From Limnobaculum eriocheiris (GTDB lineage: Bacteria > Pseudomonadota > Gammaproteobacteria > Enterobacterales > Enterobacteriaceae), in NCBI RefSeq assembly GCF_021010575.1, contig NZ_JAJNAG010000017.1:1-64000 (forward strand): a DNA stretch of 64,000 nucleotides. The letters run 5' to 3'. Made by a program: the position numbers and the translations under genes. The notes beneath the pieces are model-generated. The model had not been told where the DNA came from, did not search any database, and saw only the letters and a list, made by a program, of their open reading frames with translations. Shown here piece after piece: positions 1 to 9,668 of this stretch. How positions within the stretch are numbered: the first letter of the stretch is position 1; the number at the start of each line of letters is the position of its first letter.

Positions 1-30
1 TCTTGCGACACTCTCCGCTAATTTTAAGAC

Positions 31-51
31 GAACAGTACTCAGTACTGTTC
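31..51. repeat. perfect 10-bp palindrome left of yjiA
   Basis: GAACAGTACT and AGTACTGTTC face each other around a single base. The stretch 1-179 otherwise holds no convincing gene. A second short inverted repeat (GCGCTGA at 98-104, TCAGCGC at 120-126, enclosing GGGATCCC) lies between this palindrome and the end of yjiA. Neither repeat has a clear U-tract, so whether they terminate transcription or bind a protein is unknown. Confidence 0.4.
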
Positions 52-179
52 TTAATCATCTCGCCAAAACCTACCAGAGTATGGTGTTGGTTTATTAGCG
101 CTGATTTTGTGGGGATCCCTCAGCGCAAATGTGGGGCTTTTTGTTTAGTGTTTCGAAAGGGTATTATTGATGATAATTA

Positions 180-1145
180 TCAGTTTGATAATTCGGCAAA
201 TTTAGTTCGAATTTCTTCTTCTGGTAAATCGATACCGATGAATATCATGGTGCTTTTTTGTTCTTCATCTGAAAGCCACTCACGATCCCAGTCGGCGTTG
301 TACAGACGCTGTACGCCTTGAAACAGCAGGCGACGGGATTCATCTTTTATCAGCAAAATTCCTTTATAACGCAGCAAATTATCAGCAAATTTCACCAGAA
401 GGTTTTCCATGACTTCGGATATTTGCATCAGTTCTAGCGGTTGGTCGTGATAGATTACTATTGACTGAATATTATTTTGTGGCTGAGGTATTCGGCGAAA
501 AACGGGCGTTGGTGCTGTTACATTTAACTTATCATTAAGCACAAAGCCTTCGATATCAAACAAGACACTGAGGTCGATATTGCCATGTGTCACTTTGTGA
601 ATAGAAGCGCGAGCATTCATTAGCTGTAGCCGTTGAATCAATGCTTCATTATCTGTTGCAATATCGGTTTTGGTCAGCAAAATGCGATCTGCATAGCCAA
701 CTTGTGCTTGTGAGAGAGTAAATTGACTTAGTTGCTGATCGGCATGTACCGCATCGACTAATGTGAGAATGCCATCTAACAAAAAGCGTTGGCAAATACG
801 TTCATGAGCAAAAAAGGCTTGAGTAATAGGACCAGGATCGGCCATACCGGTACATTCGATAATCAGACGGTCAAATTCCAACTGATTTTTATCTACGCCA
901 TCTAACAAATCCAGCAGGGCGTTTTCCAGTTCATCCGATTTGCTGCAACAGATGCAACCGTTGCTGAGGGTGGTGATACGGCTGGCGCGATCGCCAATAA
1001 TGGTATTATCTATTGGTACTTCACCAAATTCATTTTCAATAACAGCAATTTTATAACCGTGATTTTCATTCAGAATGTGGCGTAATAAGGTGGTTTTACC
1101 TGCACCCAAAAAGCCTGTCAGGATAGTGACTGCAATGGGTTTCAT
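180..1145 (-). CDS. yjiA: COG0523-family GTPase YjiA (CobW/P47K type)
   Basis: Protein of 321 aa in the G3E GTPase family, whose members are metal-binding GTPases or metallochaperones. The P-loop GFLGAGKT is near residues 11-18 and the family CxCC metal motif (CICC) is at residues 64-67. A CobW C-terminal domain follows from about residue 220. The start is supported by AAGGATGCGAT just upstream. It is the last gene of a btsT-yjiX-yjiA operon, an order also found in E. coli. The precise metal and client are not visible from the sequence, and in E. coli too the role is not firmly settled. Confidence 0.92.
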   Translation of the reverse strand: MKPIAVTILTGFLGAGKTTLLRHILNENHGYKIAVIENEFGEVPIDNTIIGDRASRITTLSNGCICCSKSDELENALLDLLDGVDKNQLEFDRLIIECTGMADPGPITQAFFAHERICQRFLLDGILTLVDAVHADQQLSQFTLSQAQVGYADRILLTKTDIATDNEALIQRLQLMNARASIHKVTHGNIDLSVLFDIEGFVLNDKLNVTAPTPVFRRIPQPQNNIQSIVIYHDQPLELMQISEVMENLLVKFADNLLRYKGILLIKDESRRLLFQGVQRLYNADWDREWLSDEEQKSTMIFIGIDLPEEEIRTKFAELSN

Positions 1146-1164
1146 ATCGCATCCTTAGTGTCTG

Positions 1165-1368
1165 TTAACAGCAGCGCATTCCGCCTTTGCCGTCTGCACC
1201 GTAGCGGGCATCCTGACGTTCGCGAAAAAACTCTTCGTAAGTCATCGGCGTTTGGTCCGGGTGAGTGAGCTTTATATGCTGAACGTAATTATCATAATCA
1301 GGTACACCGATTAGCATACGCGCGGCTTGCCCCAGATATTTACCAGCCTGACCGAGATTTCCAAACAT
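1165..1368 (-). CDS. yjiX: YjiX, small DUF466 protein
   Basis: Protein of 67 aa, the same length as E. coli YjiX. It opens with the recognisable [14 protein letters not shown] segment and ends in GKGGMRCC, a terminal Cys pair typical of the DUF466/YbdD-YjiX family. These small proteins are encoded beside BtsT/CstA-type pyruvate and peptide transporters, and an accessory role in transport has been proposed for them. Here it sits between btsT and yjiA on the same strand, 19 bp before yjiA and about 146 bp after btsT. No membrane segment is evident. Confidence 0.92.
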   Translation of the reverse strand: MFGNLGQAGKYLGQAARMLIGVPDYDNYVQHIKLTHPDQTPMTYEEFFRERQDARYGADGKGGMRCC

Positions 1369-1420
1369 GTTGTTCTCCAGGAAAATACGCTACAAAAATT
1401 ATCTGTAAATCTGATGGATA

Positions 1421-1446
1421 ATGGGCGCAGTGTTTGCTGCGCCCAT
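1421..1446 (-). repeat. intercistronic stem-loop between btsT and yjiX
   Basis: ATGGGCGCAG and CTGCGCCCAT form a perfect 10-bp stem with a 6-nt loop. It lies between the end of btsT and the start of yjiX and lacks a downstream U-tract on the coding (minus) strand. It is therefore more likely to act in mRNA stabilisation or partial attenuation, lowering yjiX-yjiA relative to btsT, than as a full terminator. Confidence 0.55.
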
Positions 1447-1514
1447 GAATATCAGATCTTAACTTGTTCTGAATACGGCATTATTTATATTATGCAACGT
1501 ATTCATGATGTCTG

Positions 1515-3668
1515 TTAGTGGTGCGAAGAAATCTGAATACCACCTTCAGGAACTGGCACAAAAGGCGTTTCCTGATCGGTACGTTCTGATTTTTTACGCG
1601 CAGCCATTGCAGTTTTGATACCGTAGAAAATGATGCTGTAAACCACTAACAGGAACAGGATGCTTAAACCAGCGTTAGTGTAGTTGTTAACTACAATGTG
1701 GTTCATATTAGCAATCTGTTGTGCAGTCAGGTTAGCACCACCATCAGCGATCTTCTGCTTATAGTTGTTAGCCTGGAAGAAGAAGCCTTCTAACTGAGGA
1801 TTGTCGCTCAGCAGTTTCAGACCCAGTGCATAAGTGGTACAGATCAGCAGCCAAATAGCTGGAATCACGGTAACCCAAATGTACTTGGTACGCTTCATCT
1901 TAATCAGTACAACGGTACTCAGAACCAGAGCAACAGCTGCTAACATCTGGTTGGAGATACCGAACAGAGGCCACAGGCTCTTCACGCCGCCTAATGGATC
2001 CACTACGCCTTGATACAGTAAGTAACCCCAAAGACCAACGCAACCCGCGGTACCGATAATACCGGCAATCAGAGAATCAGTTTTCTTCAGGAATGGAACG
2101 AAGTTACCCAGCAGGTCTTGCAGCATAAAGCGGCCAGAACGAGTACCGGCATCCAGAGCAGTCAGGATGAACAGTGCTTCAAACAGAATACCAAAGTGGT
2201 ACCAGAAGCCCATGTTCGCCGCAGGAATGATCTGATGGAACACGTGTGCAATACCAACGGCTAATGTTGGAGCACCACCAGCACGGTTCAGTACTGAAGG
2301 TTCACCGATGTCTTTAGCGGTTTGCAGGATTTGATCGGGGCTGATTACAAAGCCCCATGAGCTAACGGTAGCCGCAGCATGGGTAGTCACATCACGCAGT
2401 GATTCTATGATCATTGGTGCATCTGCAGTACCCAGTCTGTGCAGGTCTGGCATGGTGATGCCTAACGCTGCTGGCGGGGTGTTCATTGCAAAGTACAGAC
2501 CAGGCTCGATAATAGAAGCCGCGATCAGAGCCATGATAGCTACGAAAGATTCCATCAGCATTGCGCCGTAACCGATGAAACGAGAGTCGGTTTCGCAAGC
2601 CAGCAGTTTTGGCGTAGTACCAGAAGAAATCAGCGCATGGAAGCCAGAAACAGCACCACAGGCGATAGTAATAAACAGGAATGGGAACAGTGAGCCTTTC
2701 CACACTGGACCAGTACCATCAATGTACTGCGTTACGGCAGGCATTTTCAGGTCTGGGTTCAGGATCACAATACCAATTGCTAAACCAACGATAACACCGA
2801 TTTTCAGGAAAGTTGCCAGATAATCGCGCGGTGCCAGAATCAGCCATACAGGCAGTAAGGCAGAGATAAAGGCATAACCAATCAGCGTATAGGTAATAGT
2901 GGTGTCTTTGAAAGTCAGTGCAGGGCCCCAGTATGGGTCGTGGGCAATAACGCCACCGAACCAAATGGATGCGACTAACAGAATGATACCGATAACCGAA
3001 ATTTCGCCCACACGACCCGGGCGTAAGAAGCGCATGTAAATCCCCATGAACAGCGCGATCGGTACAGTCGAACATACGGTAAACACACCCCATGGACTTT
3101 CGGCCAGGGCTTTAACAACGATCAGTGCCAGTACTGCCAGAATGATGATCATAATCAGGAAACAGCCAAACAGCGCGATAGTTCCCGGAACCGGGCCCAT
3201 TTCCTTTTTGATGATCTCACCCAGTGAAGCACCATTACGGCGTGAGGAGATGAACAGTACCATAAAGTCTTGTACTGCACCTGCTAATACCACACCGGCC
3301 AGCAGCCATAGGGTACCAGGCAGATAACCAACCTGTGCAGCCAATACAGGACCAACTAATGGGCCTGCGCCAGCGATAGCAGCAAAGTGGTGACCAAACA
3401 GTACTTTTTTGTTAGTAGGTACATAGTTCAGACCGTCATTATTAATCACGGCTGGTGTTGCACGGTTTGGATCCAATTGCATCACTTTAGAAGCGATATA
3501 AAGGCTGTAGTAGCGGTATGCCACCAGATAAACCGATACAGAAGCAACGATAATCCACAGGGCGCTGATGTGCTCGCCACGGCGTAAAGCAACTACGCCC
3601 AGGCAAGATGCGCCAAGTATTGCCAACAATATCCATGGGATATGTTTCAATATTCCCTCTCTTTTCAT
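1515..3668 (-). CDS. btsT: pyruvate:H+ symporter BtsT (CstA family)
   Basis: Inner-membrane carbon-starvation family transporter, about 717 aa from the start at 3668; E. coli BtsT is about 716 aa. Near-identity to E. coli BtsT is visible in stretches such as FGHHFAAIAGAGPLVGPVLA and in the C-terminal ETPFVPVPEGG..ISSHH. Many hydrophobic helices and a C-terminal CstA domain are present. The start at 3668 (MKREGILKHIPW) aligns with the family N-terminus and has AAAAAGGAT upstream. However, an in-frame ATG at 3758 would add 30 residues and has an excellent Shine-Dalgarno (AAGGAGG, 8 nt spacing). Which start is used is open. In E. coli the gene responds to the BtsSR two-component system; candidate direct repeats lie at 3849-3876. 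Confidence 0.95.
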   Translation of the reverse strand: MKREGILKHIPWILLAILGASCLGVVALRRGEHISALWIIVASVSVYLVAYRYYSLYIASKVMQLDPNRATPAVINNDGLNYVPTNKKVLFGHHFAAIAGAGPLVGPVLAAQVGYLPGTLWLLAGVVLAGAVQDFMVLFISSRRNGASLGEIIKKEMGPVPGTIALFGCFLIMIIILAVLALIVVKALAESPWGVFTVCSTVPIALFMGIYMRFLRPGRVGEISVIGIILLVASIWFGGVIAHDPYWGPALTFKDTTITYTLIGYAFISALLPVWLILAPRDYLATFLKIGVIVGLAIGIVILNPDLKMPAVTQYIDGTGPVWKGSLFPFLFITIACGAVSGFHALISSGTTPKLLACETDSRFIGYGAMLMESFVAIMALIAASIIEPGLYFAMNTPPAALGITMPDLHRLGTADAPMIIESLRDVTTHAAATVSSWGFVISPDQILQTAKDIGEPSVLNRAGGAPTLAVGIAHVFHQIIPAANMGFWYHFGILFEALFILTALDAGTRSGRFMLQDLLGNFVPFLKKTDSLIAGIIGTAGCVGLWGYLLYQGVVDPLGGVKSLWPLFGISNQMLAAVALVLSTVVLIKMKRTKYIWVTVIPAIWLLICTTYALGLKLLSDNPQLEGFFFQANNYKQKIADGGANLTAQQIANMNHIVVNNYTNAGLSILFLLVVYSIIFYGIKTAMAARKKSERTDQETPFVPVPEGGIQISSHH

Positions 3669-3763
3669 GAGGTATCCTTTTTCTTCCTGTCTGTAATAAA
3701 TTGAGTGATTAGCCCGGTTATATGTCGTTTTAAGCAAGTGTTTGCCTGATCCGGACATGTCAT
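3665..3763 (-). CDS. candidate 32-aa leader peptide upstream of btsT
   Basis: From an ATG at 3763 a 32-codon frame, different from btsT, runs to a TGA that overlaps the btsT start codon at 3668 (ATGA arrangement). It begins MTCPDQANTC and is rich in polar residues. The same AAGGAGG that could serve the extended btsT start lies only 3 nt from this ATG, which is short for efficient initiation. It could be a translationally coupled leader, or a by-product of the N-terminally extended btsT. I know no homologue. Confidence 0.25.
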   Translation of the reverse strand: MTCPDQANTCLKRHITGLITQFITDRKKKDTS

Positions 3764-3848
3764 TTCCCTCCTTATAATAAGGGGGGAATATAATATTGAC
3801 GGCTCATTATCATGAGGCGCGTCGAGGGATAACATCGCAATTTGGTCC

Positions 3849-3876
3849 AGCGGTTTGATCTGCAGGCTAAGCGGTT
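3849..3876 (-). promoter_or_regulatory. candidate BtsR-type direct repeat upstream of btsT
   Basis: Read toward btsT, the heptamer AACCGCT occurs twice with starts 21 bp apart, that is two helical turns. E. coli BtsR, a LytTR-type regulator, binds paired ACC(G/A)CT-like direct repeats in the btsT promoter. The match is by motif and position only, and the exact spacing preferred by BtsR is recalled from memory. The repeats lie about 90 bp before the ATG at 3758 and 180 bp before the ATG at 3668. Confidence 0.45.
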
Positions 3877-4214
3877 AAAATCGACCAGTGAGTGGTTGGA
3901 AGATGATTAACTGATGGGCAGATAAAGGTTGATTAACTTGATAGCGTGTTTTTTGGGTATGGCCAGCCCTGAACAGGCTGAAAGTTAAAGTTGATGTGGT
4001 TATTCACGGGTGGATAAAATTTTGATTTCTTCCAAAGGAGCCCGTATTATCAGCGCATCTAAGGTGTTTATATTGTCATTAAGTTATCATATGCAAATAT
4101 AAAAGATGCAGTAATTGGATTCAGACGGGTAAGCCCGGTTAGTGATTATTTACTATCATTGATCAAGCGGATGAGTACTTAAGGCCTGTCCCATAAGCAT
4201 TACCTTTTGAACAT
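3877..4214. other. intergenic stretch between btsT and metY
   Basis: Divergent intergenic region between the minus-strand btsT operon and the plus-strand metY operon. Apart from the AACCGCT repeats to its left and the metY promoter to its right I see no coding potential, and no strong hairpin or repeat. It probably carries the upstream control of both operons. Confidence 0.5.
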
Positions 4215-4243
4215 TTGCGTTTTGCAGGTGGTTAGCGTATTAT
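4215..4243 (+). promoter_or_regulatory. promoter of metY operon
   Basis: TTGCGT (4215-4220) and TATTAT (4238-4243) are separated by 17 bp and lie 14 bp before the mature tRNA 5' end, as expected for a sigma-70 stable-RNA promoter. A GC-rich discriminator-like segment (CGTTCGGACG) follows. Confidence 0.6.
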
Positions 4244-4257
4244 ACGCATCGTTCGGA

Positions 4258-4334
<77 letters not shown>

Positions 4335-4449
4335 TTTTCCCTAGTTTATTTTCAAATAGAGCAGCGACAGTTTGTTGCGGCTGTTTATTTGAAAAGATAC
4401 TCACTGAGTCAGTAGCTCAATCGCTTTCTCAGTAACAGGGTCCAGTTGC

Positions 4450-4477
4450 AAAAAGCCCCGACTTATCGGGGTTTTTT
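4450..4477 (+). terminator. terminator/attenuator after metY
   Basis: CCCCGA and TCGGGG enclose CTTA, flanked by A5 on the left and T6 on the right, a compact intrinsic terminator. It stands between metY and rimP, so it probably releases most tRNA transcripts and lets a fraction read into rimP-nusA-infB. Confidence 0.8.
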
Positions 4478-4499
4478 GTTATTAGACAGCAGAATCACT

Positions 4500-4519
4500 G
4501 GGCTTTATGCCCTTTTTTT
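4500..4519 (+). terminator. second, weak terminator just before rimP
   Basis: GGGC-TTTAT-GCCC is followed at once by seven T residues, about 20 bp upstream of the rimP start. The stem is only 4 bp, so it may act as an attenuator. In tandem with the hairpin at 4450-4477 it provides two-step control of read-through. Confidence 0.5.
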
Positions 4520-4536
4520 ATGTCTTGGGGGTGGGG

Positions 4537-4989
4537 TTGGCCACGCTAGAGCAGAAGTTGACAGAGTTGATAAGCGCACCGGTAGAAGCATTGGGCTTTG
4601 AACTGGTTGGTATTGAGTTCATCCGTGGGCGTCAATCGACTTTGCGTATCTACATTGATAGTGAAAACGGTATTAATGTTGATGACTGTGCCGATGTCAG
4701 TCATCAGGTCAGTGCAGTACTGGATGTTGAAGATCCAATTACTACGGCCTATAACCTGGAGGTATCGTCTCCGGGTCTGGAAAGACCGTTATTTACAGCG
4801 GCTCATTATGAGCGCTTTATCAATGAAGACGTATCCCTGACTTTGCGCATGGGTGTACAAAACCGTCGTAGATGGGCAGGCAAGATTAAATCCGTCGAGG
4901 GTGAAATGATAACTCTTGATGTGGAAGGTAAAGATGAAGTATTCGCACTGAGCAATATTCAGAAAGCGAATCTGGTCCCCCACTTTTAG
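4537..4989 (+). CDS. rimP: ribosome maturation factor RimP
   Basis: RimP (150 aa) is needed for maturation of the 30S subunit. The sequence matches E. coli RimP throughout, for example [20 protein letters not shown] and the C-terminal [18 protein letters not shown] chose the TTG at 4537 because it gives LATLEQKL at the N-terminus and exactly the 150-residue E. coli length, which also uses a non-ATG start. A longer frame from the ATG at 4507 begins inside the attenuator hairpin. Two alpha/beta domains are expected: RimP_N to about residue 80, then an SH3-like C-terminal domain. nusA follows after 20 bp. Confidence 0.95.
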   Translation: MATLEQKLTELISAPVEALGFELVGIEFIRGRQSTLRIYIDSENGINVDDCADVSHQVSAVLDVEDPITTAYNLEVSSPGLERPLFTAAHYERFINEDVSLTLRMGVQNRRRWAGKIKSVEGEMITLDVEGKDEVFALSNIQKANLVPHF

Positions 4990-5009
4990 AGCTCATATGA
5001 GGCAACTAG

Positions 5010-6497
5010 ATGAATAAAGAGATTCTGGCTGTTGTTGAAGCGGTTTCTAATGAAAAGGCGCTTCCTCGTGAGAAAATTTTCGAGGCGCTAGAAACAGCTC
5101 TGGCAACGGCAACTAAGAAAAAGTATGAGCAGGAAATTGACGTTCGCGTAAGTATTGATCATCGCTCCGGCGATTTTGATACTTTCCGCCGCTGGATGGT
5201 GGTTGAAACTGTCACTCAGCCAACGCGTGAAATTACGTTAGATGCTGCTCGTCTTGATGAACCTGAAATTCAGGTTGGCGATTACGTTGAAGATCAAATT
5301 GAGTCGGTAACCTTTGACCGTATCACAACTCAAACCGCGAAACAGGTTATCGTACAGAAAGTACGTGAAGCTGAACGCGCGATGGTGGTTGAGCAATTCC
5401 GCGAGTATGAAGGCGAAATCGTTACTGGCGTCGTTAAAAAAGTTAACCGTGATAGCATCATTCTTGATTTAGGTAATAATGCCGAAGCCGTTATTGGTCG
5501 TGAAGATATGCTACCGCGTGAAAACTTCCGCCCAGGTGACCGTGTTCGCGGCGTACTGTATATCGTTCGCCCGGAAGCGCGTGGTGCCCAGCTGTTTATC
5601 AGCCGTTCACGTCCGGAAATGCTGATTGAACTGTTCCGCATTGAAGTACCGGAAATTGGCGAAGAAGTTATTGAAATTAAAGCGGCTGCTCGCGATCCGG
5701 GTTCCCGTGCGAAAATTGCTGTGAAAACCAACGATAAGCGTATCGACCCGGTTGGTGCCTGTGTTGGTATGCGCGGTGCGCGCGTACAGGCCGTTTCTGG
5801 TGAACTGGGCGGTGAGCGTATCGATATCGTATTATGGGATGATAATCCTGCACAGTTTGTAATTAATGCGATGGCCCCCGCAGACGTGGCCTCTATCGTT
5901 GTTGACGAAGATAGACACACCATGGATATCGCTGTAGAAGCCGGTAATTTGGCTCAGGCGATTGGTCGTAACGGTCAAAACGTTCGTCTTGCTGCACAGC
6001 TGACCGGCTGGGAGCTGAACGTGATGACAACTGAAGAGTTACATGCAAAACATCAGGCAGAAACATACGCTGCGATTGATGCCTTTACCAAGTATCTGGA
6101 TATCGATGAAGATTTCGCAACGGTACTGGTACAGGAAGGCTTCTCATCTCTGGAAGAACTGGCTTATGTGCCGGTGAAAGAGCTGTTAGAAATTGATGGT
6201 CTGGATGAAGACACCATTGAAGCGTTACGTACCCGTGCTAAAAATGCGTTAACCACGCTGGCATTAGCGCAGGAAGAGAGCCTTGGCGACAACAAGCCGG
6301 CAGAAGATTTATTAAGTCTGCCTAATCTTGATCGTTCTATGGCGTACAAGTTGGCTGCAAAAGGCGTTTGTACGTTAGAAGACCTTGCGGAGCAGGGTGT
6401 TGACGATTTAACAGATATTGATGGCCTGACCAGCGAAAAAGCTGGCGAGTTAATTATGGCCGCTCGCAATATTTGTTGGTTTGGCGATCAAGAGTAA
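5010..6497 (+). CDS. nusA: transcription termination/antitermination factor NusA
   Basis: NusA (495 aa, the E. coli length) binds RNA polymerase and modulates pausing, termination and antitermination. Domains in order are the NTD (about 1-130), S1 (about 135-200), KH1 and KH2 (about 230-345, with [22 protein letters not shown] in KH2), then two acidic helix-hairpin-helix repeats AR1 and AR2 (about 360-490), which are characteristic of enterobacterial NusA. ATGAGG lies upstream of the ATG. In E. coli, NusA represses its own operon by aiding termination at the leader attenuators, which fits the tandem hairpins before rimP. Confidence 0.97.
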   Translation: MNKEILAVVEAVSNEKALPREKIFEALETALATATKKKYEQEIDVRVSIDHRSGDFDTFRRWMVVETVTQPTREITLDAARLDEPEIQVGDYVEDQIESVTFDRITTQTAKQVIVQKVREAERAMVVEQFREYEGEIVTGVVKKVNRDSIILDLGNNAEAVIGREDMLPRENFRPGDRVRGVLYIVRPEARGAQLFISRSRPEMLIELFRIEVPEIGEEVIEIKAAARDPGSRAKIAVKTNDKRIDPVGACVGMRGARVQAVSGELGGERIDIVLWDDNPAQFVINAMAPADVASIVVDEDRHTMDIAVEAGNLAQAIGRNGQNVRLAAQLTGWELNVMTTEELHAKHQAETYAAIDAFTKYLDIDEDFATVLVQEGFSSLEELAYVPVKELLEIDGLDEDTIEALRTRAKNALTTLALAQEESLGDNKPAEDLLSLPNLDRSMAYKLAAKGVCTLEDLAEQGVDDLTDIDGLTSEKAGELIMAARNICWFGDQE

Positions 6498-6520
6498 TCA
6501 CTGTAGCAGGAAGGAACAGC

Positions 6521-9196
6521 ATGTCAGAAGTAACCATAAAATCGCTGGCCGAAGAGATCCAAACTCCGGTAGACCGCCTGTTACAGCAGTTTGCTGATGC
6601 AGGTATTAAAAAGTCTGCCTCGGACTCCGTGACCCAGCAGGAAAAAGAGACGTTGCTGACGCATTTAAACCATGAACATGGTGGTGCGCCGAGCAAACTT
6701 ACGTTGCAACGTAAGACCCGTAGCACACTGAGCATTCCAAGTACCGGTGGCAAAAGTAAATCTGTCCAGATTGAAGTACGTAAAAAACGTACTTATGTAA
6801 ACCGTGACTCACAAGAAGCTCAGGAAGCGGAAGCACAGGCAGCTCGCGAAGCCGAAGAATTAGCGCAACGCGAAGCAGAAGAGAAAGCCAAACGTGCTGC
6901 AGAAGAGCAGGCGAAACGCGAAGCAGAAGAGAAAGCCAAGCGTGAAGCTGCTGCTAAGAAAGCGGCTGAAGAGAAAGCTAAAGTGGCGACAACAGCGAAT
7001 AAACCTGCAGAAAAGGCTGAAAAACCAGCCCAGACGGAAAAAGCCCGTCGTGAAGCAGAAGCAGCAGAACTGAAGCGTAAAGCTGAAGAAGAAATGCAGC
7101 GCAAAGTTGAAGAAGAAGCAAAACGCGTAGCAGAAGAAGCTCGTAAAATGGCCGAAGAGAACGAAGGCCGTTGGGCATCTGAATCAGTGGAAGAAGAAGT
7201 GGTTGAAGATTACCACGTGACGACTTCCCACCATGCGCGTGAAGCAGAAGATGAGAACGATCGTAAAGTTGAAGGCGATCGTCGTGCTCGCGGTGGTAAG
7301 TCAGGTAAGCCGAAGAAAGGGAACAAACTCTCTGAATCGAAAGCCGACCGTGAAGAGGCTCGCGCCGTTACCCGTGGTGGTAAAGGTAAGCGTAAGCCAA
7401 GCACATTACAGCACAGCTTTAATAAACCAGCTCAGGTAGTAAACCGTGACGTAGTGATTGGTGAAACTATCACCGTTGCCGAGCTGGCAAACAAAATGGC
7501 AGTTAAAGGTTCTCAGGTTATTAAAACCATGATGAAACTGGGCGCCATGGCCACTATCAACCAGGTTATCGATCAGGAAACTGCTCAACTGGTTGCTGAA
7601 GAGATGGGCCACAAAGTTATTCTGCGTCGTGAAAACGAGCTTGAAGAAGCGCTGATGAGTGACCGTGATACTAACGCAGCACTGGAGCCTCGTGCACCGG
7701 TTGTTACCATCATGGGTCACGTAGACCATGGTAAAACATCGCTGCTGGACTATATCCGTTCAACCAAAGTCGCCTCCGGCGAAGCGGGTGGTATTACCCA
7801 GCATATCGGTGCTTATCACGTTGAAACTGAAAATGGCATGATCACCTTCCTGGATACCCCGGGACACGCCGCGTTTACCTCAATGCGTGCTCGTGGTGCT
7901 CAGGCAACGGATATCGTTGTTCTGGTGGTTGCGGCAGATGATGGCGTGATGCCACAGACTATCGAAGCTATTCAGCACGCTAAAGCAGCGAAAGTTCCTT
8001 TAGTGGTTGCGGTGAACAAGATCGATAAGCCGGAAGCGGATATGGATCGCGTTAAGAACGAGCTGTCACAGCACAACGTTCTGCCTGAAGAGTGGGGCGG
8101 CGATACTCAGTTCATCCCGGTTTCTGCGAAAGTCGGTACCGGTATTGATGACCTGCTGAATGCGATTCTGCTACAGGCTGAAGTTCTGGAGCTGAAAGCC
8201 GTGCGCGAAGGTATGGCGAGTGGTGTAGTGATTGAATCATTCCTGGATAAAGGTCGTGGCCCGGTGGCAACGGTTCTGGTTCAGGAAGGTACGCTGCGTA
8301 AAGGCGATATCGTTCTTTGTGGTTTTGAATATGGCCGCGTTCGCGCAATGCGTGATGAAGTGGGTCATGAAATCAATGAAGCGGGTCCATCAATTCCGGT
8401 AGAAATTCTGGGTCTGTCAGCGGTTCCTGCTGCGGGTGATGAAGCGACGGTGGTCCGTGATGAGAAGAAAGCGCGTGAAGTCGCTTTATATCGTCAGGGC
8501 AAATACCGTGAAGTGAAACTGGCGCGTCAGCAGAAGTCTAAACTGGAAAACATGTTTGCGAACATGGAAGAAGGTGATGTTTCTGAACTGAATATCGTTC
8601 TGAAAGCAGACGTTCAGGGTTCTACCGAAGCGATTTGTGAATCACTACGGAACCTGTCTACTGATGAAGTAAAAGTGAAGATTGTTGGTTCGGGCGTAGG
8701 TGGTATTACTGAAACTGATGCTACTCTGGCGGCTGCTTCTAACGCTATCATCTTAGGCTTTAACGTTCGTGCTGATGCTTCTGCGCGTAAAGTTATTGAG
8801 GCTGAGAACCTGGATCTGCGTTACTACTCAGTGATTTATGACCTGATTGGCGAAGTGAAACAAGCCATGAGCGGTATGTTGGCACCTGAATACAAACAGC
8901 AGATCATTGGTCTGGCTGAAGTACGTGACGTATTCCGTTCACCGAAGTTTGGTTCCATCGCTGGCTGTATGGTCACTGAAGGTATTGTTAAGCGTCATAA
9001 CCCAATCCGCGTATTGCGTGACAACGTGGTTATCTATGAAGGCGAGCTGGAGTCTCTGCGTCGCTTTAAAGATGATGCCAGCGAAGTACGTAACGGTATG
9101 GAATGTGGTATCGGCGTGAAGAACTACAATGATGTTCGCGTTGGCGACCTGATTGAAGTGTTTGAAGTTATCGAGATTCAGCGTACTATCGCTTAA
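6521..9196 (+). CDS. infB: translation initiation factor IF-2
   Basis: IF2 (891 aa against 890 in E. coli) is the GTPase that delivers fMet-tRNA to the 30S subunit and promotes subunit joining. It has an N-terminal IF2_N domain (about 1-50) and a long Ala/Glu/Lys/Arg-rich coiled-coil linker (about 95-240) built of repeats like KREAEEKA. A second IF2_N domain follows around 315-365, then the G domain with [14 protein letters not shown] and NKID, and the fMet-tRNA-binding C-terminal domains. The ATG at 6521 follows AGGAAGGAACAGC. In-frame internal starts that would give the IF2-2 and IF2-3 isoforms are possible but not assigned. Confidence 0.97.
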   Translation: MSEVTIKSLAEEIQTPVDRLLQQFADAGIKKSASDSVTQQEKETLLTHLNHEHGGAPSKLTLQRKTRSTLSIPSTGGKSKSVQIEVRKKRTYVNRDSQEAQEAEAQAAREAEELAQREAEEKAKRAAEEQAKREAEEKAKREAAAKKAAEEKAKVATTANKPAEKAEKPAQTEKARREAEAAELKRKAEEEMQRKVEEEAKRVAEEARKMAEENEGRWASESVEEEVVEDYHVTTSHHAREAEDENDRKVEGDRRARGGKSGKPKKGNKLSESKADREEARAVTRGGKGKRKPSTLQHSFNKPAQVVNRDVVIGETITVAELANKMAVKGSQVIKTMMKLGAMATINQVIDQETAQLVAEEMGHKVILRRENELEEALMSDRDTNAALEPRAPVVTIMGHVDHGKTSLLDYIRSTKVASGEAGGITQHIGAYHVETENGMITFLDTPGHAAFTSMRARGAQATDIVVLVVAADDGVMPQTIEAIQHAKAAKVPLVVAVNKIDKPEADMDRVKNELSQHNVLPEEWGGDTQFIPVSAKVGTGIDDLLNAILLQAEVLELKAVREGMASGVVIESFLDKGRGPVATVLVQEGTLRKGDIVLCGFEYGRVRAMRDEVGHEINEAGPSIPVEILGLSAVPAAGDEATVVRDEKKAREVALYRQGKYREVKLARQQKSKLENMFANMEEGDVSELNIVLKADVQGSTEAICESLRNLSTDEVKVKIVGSGVGGITETDATLAAASNAIILGFNVRADASARKVIEAENLDLRYYSVIYDLIGEVKQAMSGMLAPEYKQQIIGLAEVRDVFRSPKFGSIAGCMVTEGIVKRHNPIRVLRDNVVIYEGELESLRRFKDDASEVRNGMECGIGVKNYNDVRVGDLIEVFEVIEIQRTIA

Positions 9197-9224
9197 TTCC
9201 GATGGCTTAAAGTAGTATCCATTT

Positions 9225-9249
9225 GGGGGGCCTGGCGCCCCCTCATTGT
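9225..9249 (+). terminator. weak hairpin between infB and rbfA
   Basis: GGGGG (9225-9229) can pair with CCCCC (9238-9242) around an 8-nt loop, followed by the T-rich TCATTGTTTT. It sits in the 70-bp infB-rbfA gap and may reduce transcription into rbfA-truB. Confidence 0.4.
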
Positions 9250-9266
9250 TTTGGAGATTAATAATT

Positions 9267-9668
9267 ATGGCAAGAGAATTTAGCCGTACTCAGCGCGTTT
9301 CTCAGGAGATGCAAAAAGAGATTGCCATCATTCTACAGCGTGAAGTCAAAGATCCGCGCATTGGAATGGCAACGGTTTCTGGCGTAGAGCTTTCACGGGA
9401 TCTGGCTTATGCCAAAGTATTCGTGACTTTTCTGAATGATAACGACGAAGATGCCATTGCAGGCGGTCTGAAAGCTTTACAGGACGCATCTGGTTTCATC
9501 CGTTCACTGTTAGGAAAAGCGATGCGTCTGCGGGTGATTCCTGAATTGACCTTTGCTTATGATAACTCTCTGGTAGAAGGTATGCGTATGTCAAACCTGG
9601 TGACCAGCGTAGTGAAGAACGATGCTGAGCGCCGTGCTGCTGCCGGTGAGGATGAGGAAAAAGAGTAA
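9267..9668 (+). CDS. rbfA: 30S ribosome-binding factor RbfA
   Basis: RbfA (133 aa, equal to E. coli) is a KH-like protein that binds immature 30S subunits, helps 16S 5'-end maturation and is important in the cold. [20 protein letters not shown] and the [19 protein letters not shown] region are diagnostic. The acidic tail GEDEEKE is typical. The ATG at 9267 is preceded by TTGGAGATTAATAATT. Its stop codon overlaps the truB start (TAATG). Confidence 0.96.
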   Translation: MAREFSRTQRVSQEMQKEIAIILQREVKDPRIGMATVSGVELSRDLAYAKVFVTFLNDNDEDAIAGGLKALQDASGFIRSLLGKAMRLRVIPELTFAYDNSLVEGMRMSNLVTSVVKNDAERRAAAGEDEEKE

